NCBI GenBank assembly: GCA_019192545.1
Contig: JAHCMI010000002.1
Span: forward strand, 220,372 to 284,371
Direction of reading: 5' to 3'
Length of the DNA: 64,000 nucleotides
Origin: Rivularia sp. MS3
Lineage (GTDB): Bacteria; Cyanobacteriota; Cyanobacteriia; Cyanobacteriales; Nostocaceae
Within the stretch, counting starts at the first letter, position 1, and each line of letters opens with the position of its first letter. The translations under genes and the position numbers were made by a program. The notes under the pieces were generated by a model. It ran no database searches and was not told where the DNA came from. It saw nothing but the letters and a program-made list of their open reading frames with translations. Positions 37,372 to 46,675 of the stretch are shown piece after piece.

Positions 37372-38358
37372 TTACTGAGGAGCTAATATTTTTGCTCCAT
37401 CTTCAGTGGGATTAATTTTTTCTTCGGTATTTGTAGGAATATCGGAGTCGGGAAGACTTGTTTCTCCTGGCTGATTCATATTTGTCGGAGAATCGGAATT
37501 TGGAGTTACGCCGTCTGGAGTTGGAGTGATGTTTGTAGGAGCATCTTCCTCTTCATTGGGAGTAGCTTCTCCTTCAGGAGTTGTACCAGGCATTGGAGTG
37601 ATGTTTGTAGGAGCATCTTCCTCACTAGGAGTCGCTTCAGGAGTTACGCCGCCTGGCATTGGAGTGATGTTGGTAGGAGCATCTTCCTCTTCATTGGGAG
37701 TAGCTTCAGGAGTTACGCCGTCTGGCATTGGAGTGATGTTGGTAGGAGCATCTTCCTCTTCATTGGGAGTAGCTTCAGGAGTTACGCCGCCTGGCATTGG
37801 AGTGATATTTGTAGGTGCATCATCCTCGCTAGGGATTGCTTCTCCTTCTGGAGTTGTACCGGGCATTGGAGTGATGTTTGTAGGAGCATCATTCTCACTA
37901 GGGATTGCTTCGCCTCCAGGAACCGAACCAGGTAATGGAGTTACACCTTCAGGAGTTGAACCAGGAAGAGGTTCTTCAGGTGCTGGAGTTATGCCTTCTG
38001 GAGAAGAATCGGGAAGAGGTGCCCCTGGAGTAGTTTCTTCAATACTATTTTCCGGTAAAGTACTATCTTCAGCAGGAGTGCTTTCCTCTATTGTGTCTTC
38101 AGAAGAGGGTGTTGCTGCATTAGCACCGGAGCAACGAGAATTTAATGGGAAACGCTTGCATAAAATTTCCATTGCATCGGGCGAAAGTTCTTCTTCGGCT
38201 GCTGCAACAATAGTATCATCAGATTCTGAAACGCTTGTAGGCTCTTCTCGTTCTGGGAAGTCTCTCTCAGGAAATTTAGTTGACTGAGCAACCGCAACAG
38301 TGCTACTTAATGCTAGAGTCAGAGCTGTGCCAATAAGGGTTATAAATTTGCCCTTCAT
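37372..38358 (-). CDS. Secreted low-complexity repeat protein
   Basis: This 328-residue protein has a signal peptide (residues 1-24, cleavage likely after AVA). A short N-terminal domain contains DAMEILCKRFPLNSRCSG with two cysteines. From about residue 100 to the end it is Pro/Thr/Glu-rich, built of units near DAPTNITPMPGGVTPEATPN, with about six copies of the APTNITP core. It is very acidic and probably disordered, perhaps a surface or cell-wall spacer. I do not recognise the family. The DNA repeat is so regular that the opposite strand is also open over 37526-38287, which I reject as a gene. Confidence 0.7.
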   Translation of the reverse strand: MKGKFITLIGTALTLALSSTVAVAQSTKFPERDFPEREEPTSVSESDDTIVAAAEEELSPDAMEILCKRFPLNSRCSGANAATPSSEDTIEESTPAEDSTLPENSIEETTPGAPLPDSSPEGITPAPEEPLPGSTPEGVTPLPGSVPGGEAIPSENDAPTNITPMPGTTPEGEAIPSEDDAPTNITPMPGGVTPEATPNEEEDAPTNITPMPDGVTPEATPNEEEDAPTNITPMPGGVTPEATPSEEDAPTNITPMPGTTPEGEATPNEEEDAPTNITPTPDGVTPNSDSPTNMNQPGETSLPDSDIPTNTEEKINPTEDGAKILAPQ

Positions 38359-38809
38359 AATTATTCACTCCTCGAAACTAATACCACCGCCCATTAAATC
38401 AAACAAATGGCTTTATAAAATCTGTCTAAATGGGGATGTGTATTTTTAAATTTATATATTTAGTTGATTTAAATTGTAAAAAATTAATCATTTATTCGCA
38501 GTCCTTTAGTCGATACATATACTTGTATATACTTGATTAGGAATATGAATTAGAAAACTCCAAAGCAACAATAAATCAATATTTCGAGAATGTAAATTAA
38601 TTCAGAATCAACCTATTGGAGCTTTTATGTTGTAATAAAAACAACCGTATATCTAAGATTAATAAGTGTGTTTTTTGTATCATATATAATAAGGAACAAT
38701 TCCGTATTGCTAAACTTCATATATTCTTATAAGTAGAATGGTGAAAAGACAGCATTTTAGGGCATAGTTTTGCCCGATTATTAAATAATAACCGTGGTGT
38801 GAATAGCCC
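38359..38809. other. Divergent spacer
   Basis: This AT-rich 451-base spacer lies between the secreted repeat protein and the PBP gene. No repeats or clear promoters were found. Confidence 0.35.
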
Positions 38810-41077
38810 ATGAGTTCCCCTCAACCCCCTAAAAAGCCGCAAACTTTACTTGGTCAACTGACTCAAGCAGTACAAACAATTCAAGCTCGGGTCGATTTTT
38901 CCAAGCTGGCTCTTAAGCCTAACGCCAGAGTGCCAGAACTTTGGGTACAAGACGCTGGGACTCAAGCGGCTCAGATGTATCCTTTGCTTGGCGATCGCTA
39001 TATGATAGGTCGCAGTTCTAAATCCTGCGATATCGTTGTCCGAAATCCGGTAGTCAGCCAAATTCATCTGTCGCTATCGCGAGATTCGTCTCAACGCAAA
39101 CCGGTTTTTGTTATTAAGGATGAGAAATCAACCAATGGCATTTACCGAGGAAAGCGTAGAGTTGATTCGTTGGAGTTGCGTCACGGTGATGTTCTAACTT
39201 TAGGGCCACCCGAACTGGCTGCTTCAGTACGTTTACAATACGTAGACCCCCCACCCTTTTATGTAAAAGCTGCAACTTGGGCGGGTTTAGGAGTTGCTGG
39301 TGTTAGTGCCTTACTTGCTTTAACTATTGGTATAGAATGGCTAAAATTTTCTGTCAGACCTTTACCGGCAGCGACTCAAGGACCAGTAGTAGTTTACGCC
39401 GGTGATGGTGAAACACCTTTACAAGAGCCTCGAACCACCGCTCACGTAGATTTGAAAAAATTGTCCGATTTTGGGCCTTATTTAGCATCGGCAGTAGTAG
39501 CTTCAGAAGATAGCCGTTTTAACTGGCATTTCGGTGTCGATCCTTACGGTATTTTGCGTGCCTTATTTATCAATACTCGCAGTGGTGGTGTTCAACAAGG
39601 TGCTAGTACGGTTACTCAGCAAGTAGCCCGCAGTTTATTTCGAGATTATGTAGGCAGACAAGATTCTTTAGGGCGTAAAGTACGCGAAGCAATTGTATCT
39701 TTAAAGCTAGAAACTTTTTATAGTAAAGACGAAATTTTACTCAGTTACCTAAACCGGGTTTATTTAGGAGTAAATACTTCAGGCTTTGAGGATGCTGCAA
39801 GGTATTATTTTGATAAATCAGCAAAAGAGTTAACAGCAGCAGAAGCCGCTACTTTAGTGGGAATTTTACCCGCTCCCAACGGTTTTAATTTTTGCGGCGA
39901 TGCTCGAAGCAGACGAAATATTATAGGATATCGCAACCGTGTACTAAAACGAATGCGCGAAATGGGCGAACTAAAGCAAGATGAATATAATCGCGCCAGA
40001 CGTTCGCCGGTTGAAGTCAGTTCTAAGGTTTGCGAGCGTCAAGCTAAAAGAATTGCTCCCTACTTTTATAGTTATGTATTTAACGAGCTTGAATTTATTT
40101 TGGGAAAAGACTTAGCGGCTGAAGGAAATTTTATTATTGAAACTCAGTTAAACCCAAAAATTCAAGCCGAAGCAGAAGCTTCATTAAAAAACCATATCAA
40201 AACTGCTGGAGCAAGTTTTGGTTTTTCTCAAGGAGCAATAGTTACTGTTGATTCAAGTACCGGCGGTATCTTAGCAATGGTTGGTGGCCGCGATTATGCC
40301 ACTAGCCAATTTAACCGCGCATTTCAAGCTAAGAGACAACCTGGTTCCACCTTTAAAGTTTTCCCATACGCTGCTGCTATCGAAAAAGGAATTTCAACGG
40401 GAAGAACCTATAGCTGTACTTCTGTGAGATGGCAGGGTATTAGATATAAACCTTGTAGAGGTGGTACTGCTCCAATTACTGTTGCAACTGGATATGCTCT
40501 TTCCGAAAACCCCATCGCTTTAAGAGTTGCTCGCGATGTCGGGTTAGATACAGTAGTAAAAATTGCAAAACGTATGGGAGTGCGTTCGGAACTAAATCCC
40601 GTTCCTGGTTTGGTATTAGGACAAAGCGAAACTACCGTATTAGAAATGACCGGAGCCTTTGCCGCTATTAGTAACAGAGGTGTTTGGAATCGTCCTCATG
40701 CCATCAAACGGATTCTTGATAGCAGCGACTGTAAAAACCGCGATGATTTAAAAACCTGCCGCGTAATTTATTCCTTCAATCAAGATCGAGAAGCCAACAA
40801 GCGAGTTTTAAAAACCCCGGTTGCAAATACAATGACCAATTTGATGCGTCAAGTAGTGACAAGAGGTACGGGGCGCGGTGCTGCTATTGGATTTGGAGAA
40901 GGTGGAAAAACCGGCACTACGGATAAAAACGTTGATTTGTGGTTTATCGGTTTTATTCCCGGAAGAAGACTTGCTACGGGTATTTGGTTAGGAAACGATG
41001 ATAATTCTCCTACTTCCGGTAGCAGCGCTCAAGCTGCTCAATTATGGGGAAAATATATGGGTAAAGTCGTCAGATAA
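38810..41077 (+). CDS. Class A penicillin-binding protein with N-terminal FHA domain
   Basis: This 755-residue bifunctional peptidoglycan synthase is membrane-anchored. An FHA domain sits at about residues 60-145 (YMIGRSSKSCDIVVRNPVVSQIHLSLSRD, DEKSTNGIYRG), then a membrane segment at about 155-180 (AATWAGLGVAGVSALLALTI). The glycosyltransferase GT51 domain has VASEDSRFNWHFGVDPYGI and QGASTVTQQVARSLF. The transpeptidase domain has Ser513 in PGSTFKVF, the SEN motif in YALSENPIAL, and KTGTTDKNVDLWF. The FHA domain suggests control by phosphothreonine partners. Such FHA-PBP fusions are typical of cyanobacteria. Confidence 0.93.
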   Translation: MSSPQPPKKPQTLLGQLTQAVQTIQARVDFSKLALKPNARVPELWVQDAGTQAAQMYPLLGDRYMIGRSSKSCDIVVRNPVVSQIHLSLSRDSSQRKPVFVIKDEKSTNGIYRGKRRVDSLELRHGDVLTLGPPELAASVRLQYVDPPPFYVKAATWAGLGVAGVSALLALTIGIEWLKFSVRPLPAATQGPVVVYAGDGETPLQEPRTTAHVDLKKLSDFGPYLASAVVASEDSRFNWHFGVDPYGILRALFINTRSGGVQQGASTVTQQVARSLFRDYVGRQDSLGRKVREAIVSLKLETFYSKDEILLSYLNRVYLGVNTSGFEDAARYYFDKSAKELTAAEAATLVGILPAPNGFNFCGDARSRRNIIGYRNRVLKRMREMGELKQDEYNRARRSPVEVSSKVCERQAKRIAPYFYSYVFNELEFILGKDLAAEGNFIIETQLNPKIQAEAEASLKNHIKTAGASFGFSQGAIVTVDSSTGGILAMVGGRDYATSQFNRAFQAKRQPGSTFKVFPYAAAIEKGISTGRTYSCTSVRWQGIRYKPCRGGTAPITVATGYALSENPIALRVARDVGLDTVVKIAKRMGVRSELNPVPGLVLGQSETTVLEMTGAFAAISNRGVWNRPHAIKRILDSSDCKNRDDLKTCRVIYSFNQDREANKRVLKTPVANTMTNLMRQVVTRGTGRGAAIGFGEGGKTGTTDKNVDLWFIGFIPGRRLATGIWLGNDDNSPTSGSSAQAAQLWGKYMGKVVR

Positions 41078-41183
41078 AGATAATGGTTAATCGGTAATGG
41101 TATTAAGGTAATGGTATTAAAACAGGAGAAATAAATCGTAATTTCTTACCCATTACCTTTTACCTTCTATATATATTTTTTGG

Positions 41184-42620
41184 TTAGCGATACCCTTGCC
41201 AAGGTGTAACTTCTACTTTTCCACCTGGTTTAAATTCCACCTGAAATTGAGCCAGTTGTTCTTTTTGTTGAGCATTCCGAGTATTATCGCCTTGAAATAA
41301 TTTAAAAATAGGCGTTTGTCGGAAATTTTCAAAGGCGGCTTTGTTTAGCGGTTCGTAATCGGCTATACTTCCATTTTTTGTAACTGCGACACGATATTTC
41401 AAATCTTCTTTATAAATTGTATTGCTGCTAGATTTTTGACTAAGTGCCGCCGATAGTTTTTGATTTAGATTAGAAAGCGTATTCTGGTCGTTAATTTGCT
41501 TGCCTATATTATCAGACCTATTTCCATATCCATTCCAAGGCGAAACTTCAAGTACTCCCGTTTTTCTAAAAACTACTCTAAATTGAGCAATTGGTTCGTT
41601 AGCGATCGCGCCACTCGAAGCAGGGCTGTAAAGCACTTTAGGCAGGGGAGTTTTTTCAATCGCTTCATTCGCTGTTTGACTTTCGGCTTTATAACCGATA
41701 ATGGCACCGTCAGCAGCCGCACCAACTCGATAAACTATATCAGATGACAATCCTTGACGACTGTTCCAAGCTTGGTTGATTTGTTTGTATACTTGAGTAT
41801 TTAAATTAGTTAATCGCTTTCTATTGGTGATTTCAGGAGCCGAACTAACTAGTTTTTCCAAATCTTGAATTGCTTGAGGTGCATCTGGTGATGTGGTTGG
41901 AGTCTGGACTGAGCTTTCTTGGGTTGTGTTAGTTTCGGGCTTCGCTTGAACTTTTGGATTGTCAGAAGAATTGACGGTTTGAGCCGTAGAGTCTACTTTG
42001 TTTTGGGCTGCGGGTTCTTCTGGGAATTTTGGTGCTGGAATTAAATTGAATGCGATGGCAGCAGCTGCCAAACCGGTAAGTCCAACAGTAGCTGGTACTG
42101 CTTGTTCGAGTAGAGCGCCACTAACAGCACCATGTCTTCTGGCAACCGGTTGTAACTCTAGGGTTAATTCTGGTAAAGTTTGCGTATCTGCAAAAAACTG
42201 ATCTACTGCTTCTACCAAATCGAACAATTGTACTGAATTTAAATCAACTTCAATTGTTTGATTAACGCTACCAGCATTATTCAAATTCTCTTTAGGGATG
42301 TCCGAGCGTACCCTTAATTTATGAATATTACTGTTAACTTTTTCAATTTGTACTAATTCTGATTCAGAATTATGAGCTTGCGGGTTAGAAATATTGCTCA
42401 AAAACTCTTGAGCGTAGGCGCTTACTGCTCTAACTAAGCTTTCAAAAAAATCTCTACCGCCTGCTAAAGTTTGAGTATAGCCAGATAAAGTGCATTCTGC
42501 ATTTACCAAAATAGAAAGTTCCGGGCGCATTTCCTGAAACTGTGTTGTTTTGGAAGCATCGCTTAATCCTTCTAAAAGTAGCGTGCAATTAGGCAAACTA
42601 TATTTACGTTGAATATTCAT
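41184..42620 (-). CDS. DUF4335 family protein
   Basis: This 478-residue cyanobacterial protein starts IQRKYSLPNCTLLLEGLSD and continues with an N-terminal domain to about residue 165 (RPELSILVNAECTLSGYTQTLAGGRDFFESLVRAVSAYAQE). One membrane-like segment follows at about 170-195 (VPATVGLTGLAAAAIAFNLIP). After a Ser/Thr/Gln-rich linker come two similar C-terminal modules, both ending in an FxV(V/E)FxxxGxxEVxPWxGYxx pattern. The role is unknown. Its start overlaps the stop of the DUF3038 gene by four bases (ATGA type), so the two are translationally coupled. Confidence 0.82.
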   Translation of the reverse strand: MNIQRKYSLPNCTLLLEGLSDASKTTQFQEMRPELSILVNAECTLSGYTQTLAGGRDFFESLVRAVSAYAQEFLSNISNPQAHNSESELVQIEKVNSNIHKLRVRSDIPKENLNNAGSVNQTIEVDLNSVQLFDLVEAVDQFFADTQTLPELTLELQPVARRHGAVSGALLEQAVPATVGLTGLAAAAIAFNLIPAPKFPEEPAAQNKVDSTAQTVNSSDNPKVQAKPETNTTQESSVQTPTTSPDAPQAIQDLEKLVSSAPEITNRKRLTNLNTQVYKQINQAWNSRQGLSSDIVYRVGAAADGAIIGYKAESQTANEAIEKTPLPKVLYSPASSGAIANEPIAQFRVVFRKTGVLEVSPWNGYGNRSDNIGKQINDQNTLSNLNQKLSAALSQKSSSNTIYKEDLKYRVAVTKNGSIADYEPLNKAAFENFRQTPIFKLFQGDNTRNAQQKEQLAQFQVEFKPGGKVEVTPWQGYR

Positions 42621-43243
42621 TCTACTTCACCATCAAAAAGACTAATCCAAAAGCGCTGCATTCCGGCTGTTCCCGTACAGAAAAGTAATTGCGCTAACAA
42701 ATTTACAGCTAGTTCGTTTAATTTATCGTCAGAATTTAGTGCCATTAATCCAGAGCGTCTTTTATTCATGCGGCTTCTAAAATGCGCTCTAAATCTTTCC
42801 AAATAATTAGAAAGACGCAAATTCTGTTCTAGAGGAATCTGCTTTTCAACCATCTGTTGATTTATCATTAACAGTTGTCGAATAACAACCGTTAATCTTC
42901 TTGCTAGATAGCAGGAAATAACCACTAAAGCTTTTGCTTCCATAATGGTTAAAGGGCGGCGAATATTAGCTCTGCGTAGAGGATTAGTGCTACGCATTCG
43001 CCATAAGTTAACTCGATCTTTGATAATTCCTTTCAGATCCAATTCTTGAGCAAACGCCAAAATTGCTTCAGAACCGCCAAGATCCAAAGCTTCAATTGCG
43101 AGTAGAATAAGGTCAATTTGTTGCCTAGTTCTGCGGGGGCATCCCTGCCCCTCTATTGCGGGGTCGGGTAGCGTGTCCAGAATCATGGGCAAATCTTGTT
43201 CTGCCGGACTATTGAACGGCGTTAGAGGAGCGGAAACATTCAT
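42617..43243 (-). CDS. DUF3038 family protein
   Basis: This 208-residue soluble, basic, helical protein has motifs PRRTRQQIDLILLAIEALDLGG (about residues 36-57), INLWRMR-like VNLWRMRSTNPLRR and LERFRAHFRSRMNKRRSG. I recognise it as the DUF3038 family of cyanobacteria. It lies directly before the DUF4335 gene with a 4-base overlap. The pairing is conserved in my memory of cyanobacterial genomes, which suggests a shared unknown function. Confidence 0.8.
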   Translation of the reverse strand: MNVSAPLTPFNSPAEQDLPMILDTLPDPAIEGQGCPRRTRQQIDLILLAIEALDLGGSEAILAFAQELDLKGIIKDRVNLWRMRSTNPLRRANIRRPLTIMEAKALVVISCYLARRLTVVIRQLLMINQQMVEKQIPLEQNLRLSNYLERFRAHFRSRMNKRRSGLMALNSDDKLNELAVNLLAQLLFCTGTAGMQRFWISLFDGEVE

Positions 43244-44008
43244 TTATCAGTTCCTTGTGGGGGAAATTCTAAGAAAAATAGGTAAAATTAATTAAACAAT
43301 GGTAGCCAAATATAAATATGTTGGCACTCTGGCAGTTATGCAACTGCCTGATATATACATTAATTACTGTTTCATATCCAAGCTTTCCGTATACCTAAAA
43401 TCGAAGTTTTAAAGCATTTTTAACCCCAAATGAGAATGGTAGTGCAATTACAACCGCAATTGCGATCGTAGATTCCAATAACTATGGTTAAACAACATAT
43501 TCAAAGCAAAAATAGGGCAATTGAAGAAGGTCTCTCCACAGAATCAGGTTTCTCCACTATAGCCTAAACCTTTGCGGGGTCTTATTTACAGCTTACGTCA
43601 ACAATTTGTAGCAATAACCATATATACGAATCTACTTACAAGCTATATTCAAGTAGAGTATTAACTCTATAGCAATCTTGTTGTCAATTCAATTATTTTG
43701 CCGCTACTTAATCGGTAAAGTCATTTGTAAGAATACTGATTTACTAGCTTTTTAACCTCCATCGTCAAAAATTCTCGGACGTTATATATTAGACCTCATA
43801 CTCAAAAAATAAGTTAAAAATAATTTTAATAAAGGGCTAATTGTCAGTTTCCCCTTGATTCTAAGAAAGACGATATATTAAATCAGCCACAAACAGCTTT
43901 GGTACAAAATATATTGTAAATTGATGACCGTGCGACAGTAACTTTCCACGCCACTAAAATGTGGGGTAAAGATTTAATCGCACTGCTAATTGTAGACTTT
44001 TCTATATT
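43244..44008. other. Divergent spacer
   Basis: No gene was found in this 765-base region between the DUF3038 gene and apt. No tandem repeat or terminator stands out. Promoters for both sides are expected. Confidence 0.35.
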
Positions 44009-44527
44009 ATGGATTTGAAATCTTTAATTCGCGATATTCCTGATTTCCCTAAACCCGGAATTTTATTTAGAGATATCACTACTTTGCTGCGTGATGCCCA
44101 AGGGTTAAGATACACGATTGATTTATTTACACAAAAATGTATCGATGCTGGCATGACGGCAGATTTTGTTGTAGGCATGGAATCGCGAGGATTTATCTTT
44201 GGGGCACCTTTAGCCTATAAGCTAGGAGCAGGTTTTATTCCCGTCCGTAAAAAAGGTAAATTGCCAGCAGAAATACACGCAATCGAATATGCACTAGAGT
44301 ATGGTACGGACACTTTAGAAGTTCATCAGGACGCTTTGCAACAAGGTAGCCGAGTCTTAATCGCTGACGATTTGATTGCTACAGGTGGAACCGCTAATGC
44401 AACTGCCGAATTGATTCAAAAAATTGGCTGTGAATTAGTCGGGTTTGCCTTTATCATCGAGCTACAGGAATTACAAGGTCGTCAAAAGTTACCAGATGTA
44501 CCTATTATTACTCTTGTGGAATATTAA
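44009..44527 (+). CDS. apt: Adenine phosphoribosyltransferase
   Basis: This 172-residue cytoplasmic purine salvage enzyme converts adenine and PRPP to AMP. Conserved parts are [22 protein letters not shown] (residues about 5-26), [32 protein letters not shown], and the PRPP-binding loop [16 protein letters not shown] at about residues 117-132. Length and motifs are normal. Heptamer arrays follow it. Confidence 0.97.
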   Translation: MDLKSLIRDIPDFPKPGILFRDITTLLRDAQGLRYTIDLFTQKCIDAGMTADFVVGMESRGFIFGAPLAYKLGAGFIPVRKKGKLPAEIHAIEYALEYGTDTLEVHQDALQQGSRVLIADDLIATGGTANATAELIQKIGCELVGFAFIIELQELQGRQKLPDVPIITLVEY

Positions 44528-44542
44528 AACAGTTAACAGCAA

Positions 44543-44648
44543 GTAGTTAGGAGTTAGGAGTTAAGAGTTAGGAATTAATAGTTATTAGTACTAATTTAAA
44601 AATTCTTCTCCCTACCTTTGAACTTTGACCTTTGACCTTTGACCTTTA
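44543..44648. repeat. Two STRR arrays downstream of apt
   Basis: GAGTTAG-type heptamers (44543-44578) and TTTGACC heptamers (44617-44648) lie between apt and the permease gene, the second ending 12 bases before its ATG. Confidence 0.75.
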
Positions 44649-44659
44649 ATTCAGGTGCT

Positions 44660-45709
44660 ATGACTGCAACAACGTCGAAAAGCTTTTGGGAATCAACTCG
44701 AGATTCTTTTCTTAAGATAGTAAGTAGCGAAACATTTCTTTATATTGTCAAACGACTATTACAAGCACTGCTGACAATTTTTTTAGCATCGGTAGTTTCT
44801 TTTATTATTATTCAATTGGCTCCAGGAGACTATTTAGATAATCTACGACAAAACCCTAAAATTTCTCCAGAAAGAATTCTGGAATTGCAAGAACAATTTG
44901 GATTGGATAAGCCTTGGCACATTCAATATTTTTTGTGGTTGTGGCGAATTATTTCCCAAGGAGATTTTGGAACAAGTTTTGTCTATCAGCGTTCGGTTGC
45001 TTCACTGATATGGGAACGAGTACCGGCGACTTTACTTTTAGCTTTTGCTTCTTTGATTTGTACTTGGGCGATCGCCATTCCTTTGGGTATTTTCGCTGCC
45101 GTAAAGCAAAACCGGGCTACTGACAGAATTTTACAGGTGATTAGCTATGCAGGACAAGGTTTTCCCAGCTTTATCACGGCTTTATTATTGTTGATTTTTG
45201 CTCAAATTACCGCTCCTTTGTTTCCCGTAGGAGGCATGACAAGCATTTATCACGCTCAGCTTTCACCTATAGGAAAAATTATTGATATTCTTTGGCACAT
45301 GATTTTGCCTACCATTGCTTTGAGTATCACTAGTTTTGCTGGTTTGCAGCGCATCACTCGCGGTGAATTATTAGATGTACTGCGTCAAGATTATATTCAA
45401 ACAGCCCGCGCCAAGGGATTGCCAGAAAACCGCGTTATTTACGTTCACGCTCTCCGCAATGCTATTAACCCATTAATTACTTTGCTAGGTTTTGAATTAG
45501 CAGCTTTATTAAGCGGTGCTTTTATTGCCGAATTTTTCTTTAACTGGCCCGGTTTAGGTAGGTTGACTTTACAAGCAGTACGTGCCCAAGATTTATACGT
45601 ACTAATGGCTAGTTTGATAATGGGGGCGGTGCTATTAATTGTTGGTAATTTGATAGCCGATTTGTTACTAAAAGTTGCCGATCCTCGGATTACTTTAGGG
45701 AAATCCTAA
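44660..45709 (+). CDS. DppB/OppB-type ABC transporter permease
   Basis: This 349-residue inner-membrane permease of the peptide/nickel/oligopeptide class has about six membrane segments. The N-terminal block is VKRLLQALLTIFLASVVSFIIIQLAPGDYLD. The EAA-like loop is DVLRQDYIQTARAKGLPENRVIYVHALRNA, followed by FELAALLSGAFIAEFFFNWPGLGRL, all diagnostic of the DppB family. I start it at the ATG at 44660 (MTATTSKSFWE, preceded by AGG), not at the upstream in-frame codon at 44639. No binding protein, second permease or ATPase is adjacent, so it is an orphan component as often in cyanobacteria. Confidence 0.93.
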   Translation: MTATTSKSFWESTRDSFLKIVSSETFLYIVKRLLQALLTIFLASVVSFIIIQLAPGDYLDNLRQNPKISPERILELQEQFGLDKPWHIQYFLWLWRIISQGDFGTSFVYQRSVASLIWERVPATLLLAFASLICTWAIAIPLGIFAAVKQNRATDRILQVISYAGQGFPSFITALLLLIFAQITAPLFPVGGMTSIYHAQLSPIGKIIDILWHMILPTIALSITSFAGLQRITRGELLDVLRQDYIQTARAKGLPENRVIYVHALRNAINPLITLLGFELAALLSGAFIAEFFFNWPGLGRLTLQAVRAQDLYVLMASLIMGAVLLIVGNLIADLLLKVADPRITLGKS

Positions 45710-45796
45710 ATTTGGGATTAGGTATTAAGCACAAGAAGATAAGAAGAGAAGGGGAAGAGGGAGGTATATAGGGTAAAATTCCAAACTCTTCACTCC

Positions 45797-45832
45797 TACC
45801 TTTGACCTCTAACCTTAAACCTTAAACCTTAA
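45797..45832. repeat. STRR-type array (CTTAAAC/TTTGACC)
   Basis: Tandem TTTGACC, CTAACCTTAAACC units lie just before the start of the 94-residue protein gene. Confidence 0.6.
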
Positions 45833-45836
45833 TATT

Positions 45837-46121
45837 ATGTTATCAGAGACATATTATTTAATTCGTTCTAAAGCTGATGGTCGTTATTTGGCAGCACGTC
45901 CTAATGAAGATGATGCGGCTACTTTTGTATTGTTATTTAAAGAAAATTTTGATGCTTTGAGCTATCTTAATACTCATGCTGGTGATTTAGCTGAGCGTCT
46001 TGGTGTAGAAACTATTACGGGTACTCAAATAAAAACCATACTTCAAAGATGGAGTTTTAATGGTGTAGGTATTGTTACCGACCCTTTATTACCTACAATT
46101 GAATTTTTAGTACAAAGTTGA
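45837..46121 (+). CDS. Small conserved cyanobacterial protein, function unknown
   Basis: This 94-residue soluble protein reads MLSETYYLIRSKADGRYLAA, then a region with FVLLFKENFDALSYLNTHA and FLVQS at the end. No motif or signal is visible. It starts immediately after a heptamer array and lies 127 bases behind the permease gene in the same direction. It looks like a real conserved small gene by codon pattern, but I cannot name a family. Confidence 0.6.
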   Translation: MLSETYYLIRSKADGRYLAARPNEDDAATFVLLFKENFDALSYLNTHAGDLAERLGVETITGTQIKTILQRWSFNGVGIVTDPLLPTIEFLVQS

Positions 46122-46233
46122 ATTGGGAATGGGGCATTGGTAATTGGTGAGACAGCGCGGTCTTGGGGAGCCAGTGCGTTGCGCGGTGAATCTAGTTGGG
46201 GGCTACGTGCCTTGAAATAAATATTTATTTTTA

Positions 46234-46259
46234 GTGGGCTTTATACCCACAACTAAAGT
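46234..46259. repeat. Small hairpin repeat (TTTAGTGGG...CCCACAACTAAA)
   Basis: The arms TTTAGTGGG and CCCACAACTAAA are inverted with a short loop. This is a common palindromic motif of cyanobacterial spacers. Confidence 0.5.
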
Positions 46260-46388
46260 TTTTTCTTATGCTCATACCGCTCAAACCTTCTTCCTCCTAA
46301 CTTCTTCCTTCTTTGTAAAATATTTTCTCCCGGTCGAGTTGCAGGTGAATCTAATATAGCGAATTTCAGTTGAGTCCACTACATTTTT

Positions 46389-46604
46389 AACCTCACCCCG
46401 CCCTCCGGGCACCCCTCTCCTTACTAAGGATACTGTTGGCGAATAGTAGGTCAGACCCCTCATCCCAACGAATTAATAGGGATTTTAAGTTATCAGCAGG
46501 AGTGCGATCGCACTCCTCAAACCCTCATTTTTTTGGTTATTCAGGGGTGTCACCCCTGAATAACCAGCAGTATCCTTACTAAGGAGAGGGGAAGGGGTGA
46601 GGTT
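46389..46604. repeat. AACCTC...GAGGTT palindromic repeat, copy 2, interrupted
   Basis: The outer ends AACCTCACCCCG and GGGGTGAGGTT match the element at 6681-6775. Between them the CTCCTTACTAAGGAG arm is broken by the insertion at 46430-46573. Confidence 0.75.
46430..46573. mobile_element. 144-bp miniature inverted-repeat element with 11-bp direct duplication
   Basis: The insert begins ATACTGTTGG and ends CCAGCAGTAT, which are inverted repeats with one mismatch. It is flanked on both sides by CCTTACTAAGG (46419-46429 and 46574-46584), as expected of a target-site duplication. Inside are a perfect 20-bp palindrome around a GCGATCGC site (46499-46518) and a 15-bp-arm hairpin, GGTTATTCAGGGGTG/CACCCCTGAATAACC (46534-46564). 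It is non-coding. It looks like a non-autonomous transposable element; the parent transposase is not in the window. Confidence 0.7.
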
Positions 46605-46675
46605 GAGTTTGTATTATACCCAAATGAAAACCGCTATATTCGAGCATGTTCTTTTGAGCATCGCTTAAATAGTCC

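Noticed and set aside
37526..38287. 253-codon plus-strand Gly/Ser/Val-rich frame
   Set aside because: It is the antisense of the secreted repeat protein. The sense frame has a signal peptide and the Cys motif, so it is the real gene.
46281..46463. 60-codon minus-strand frame
   Set aside because: It lies within palindromic repeat copy 2 and the inserted element.
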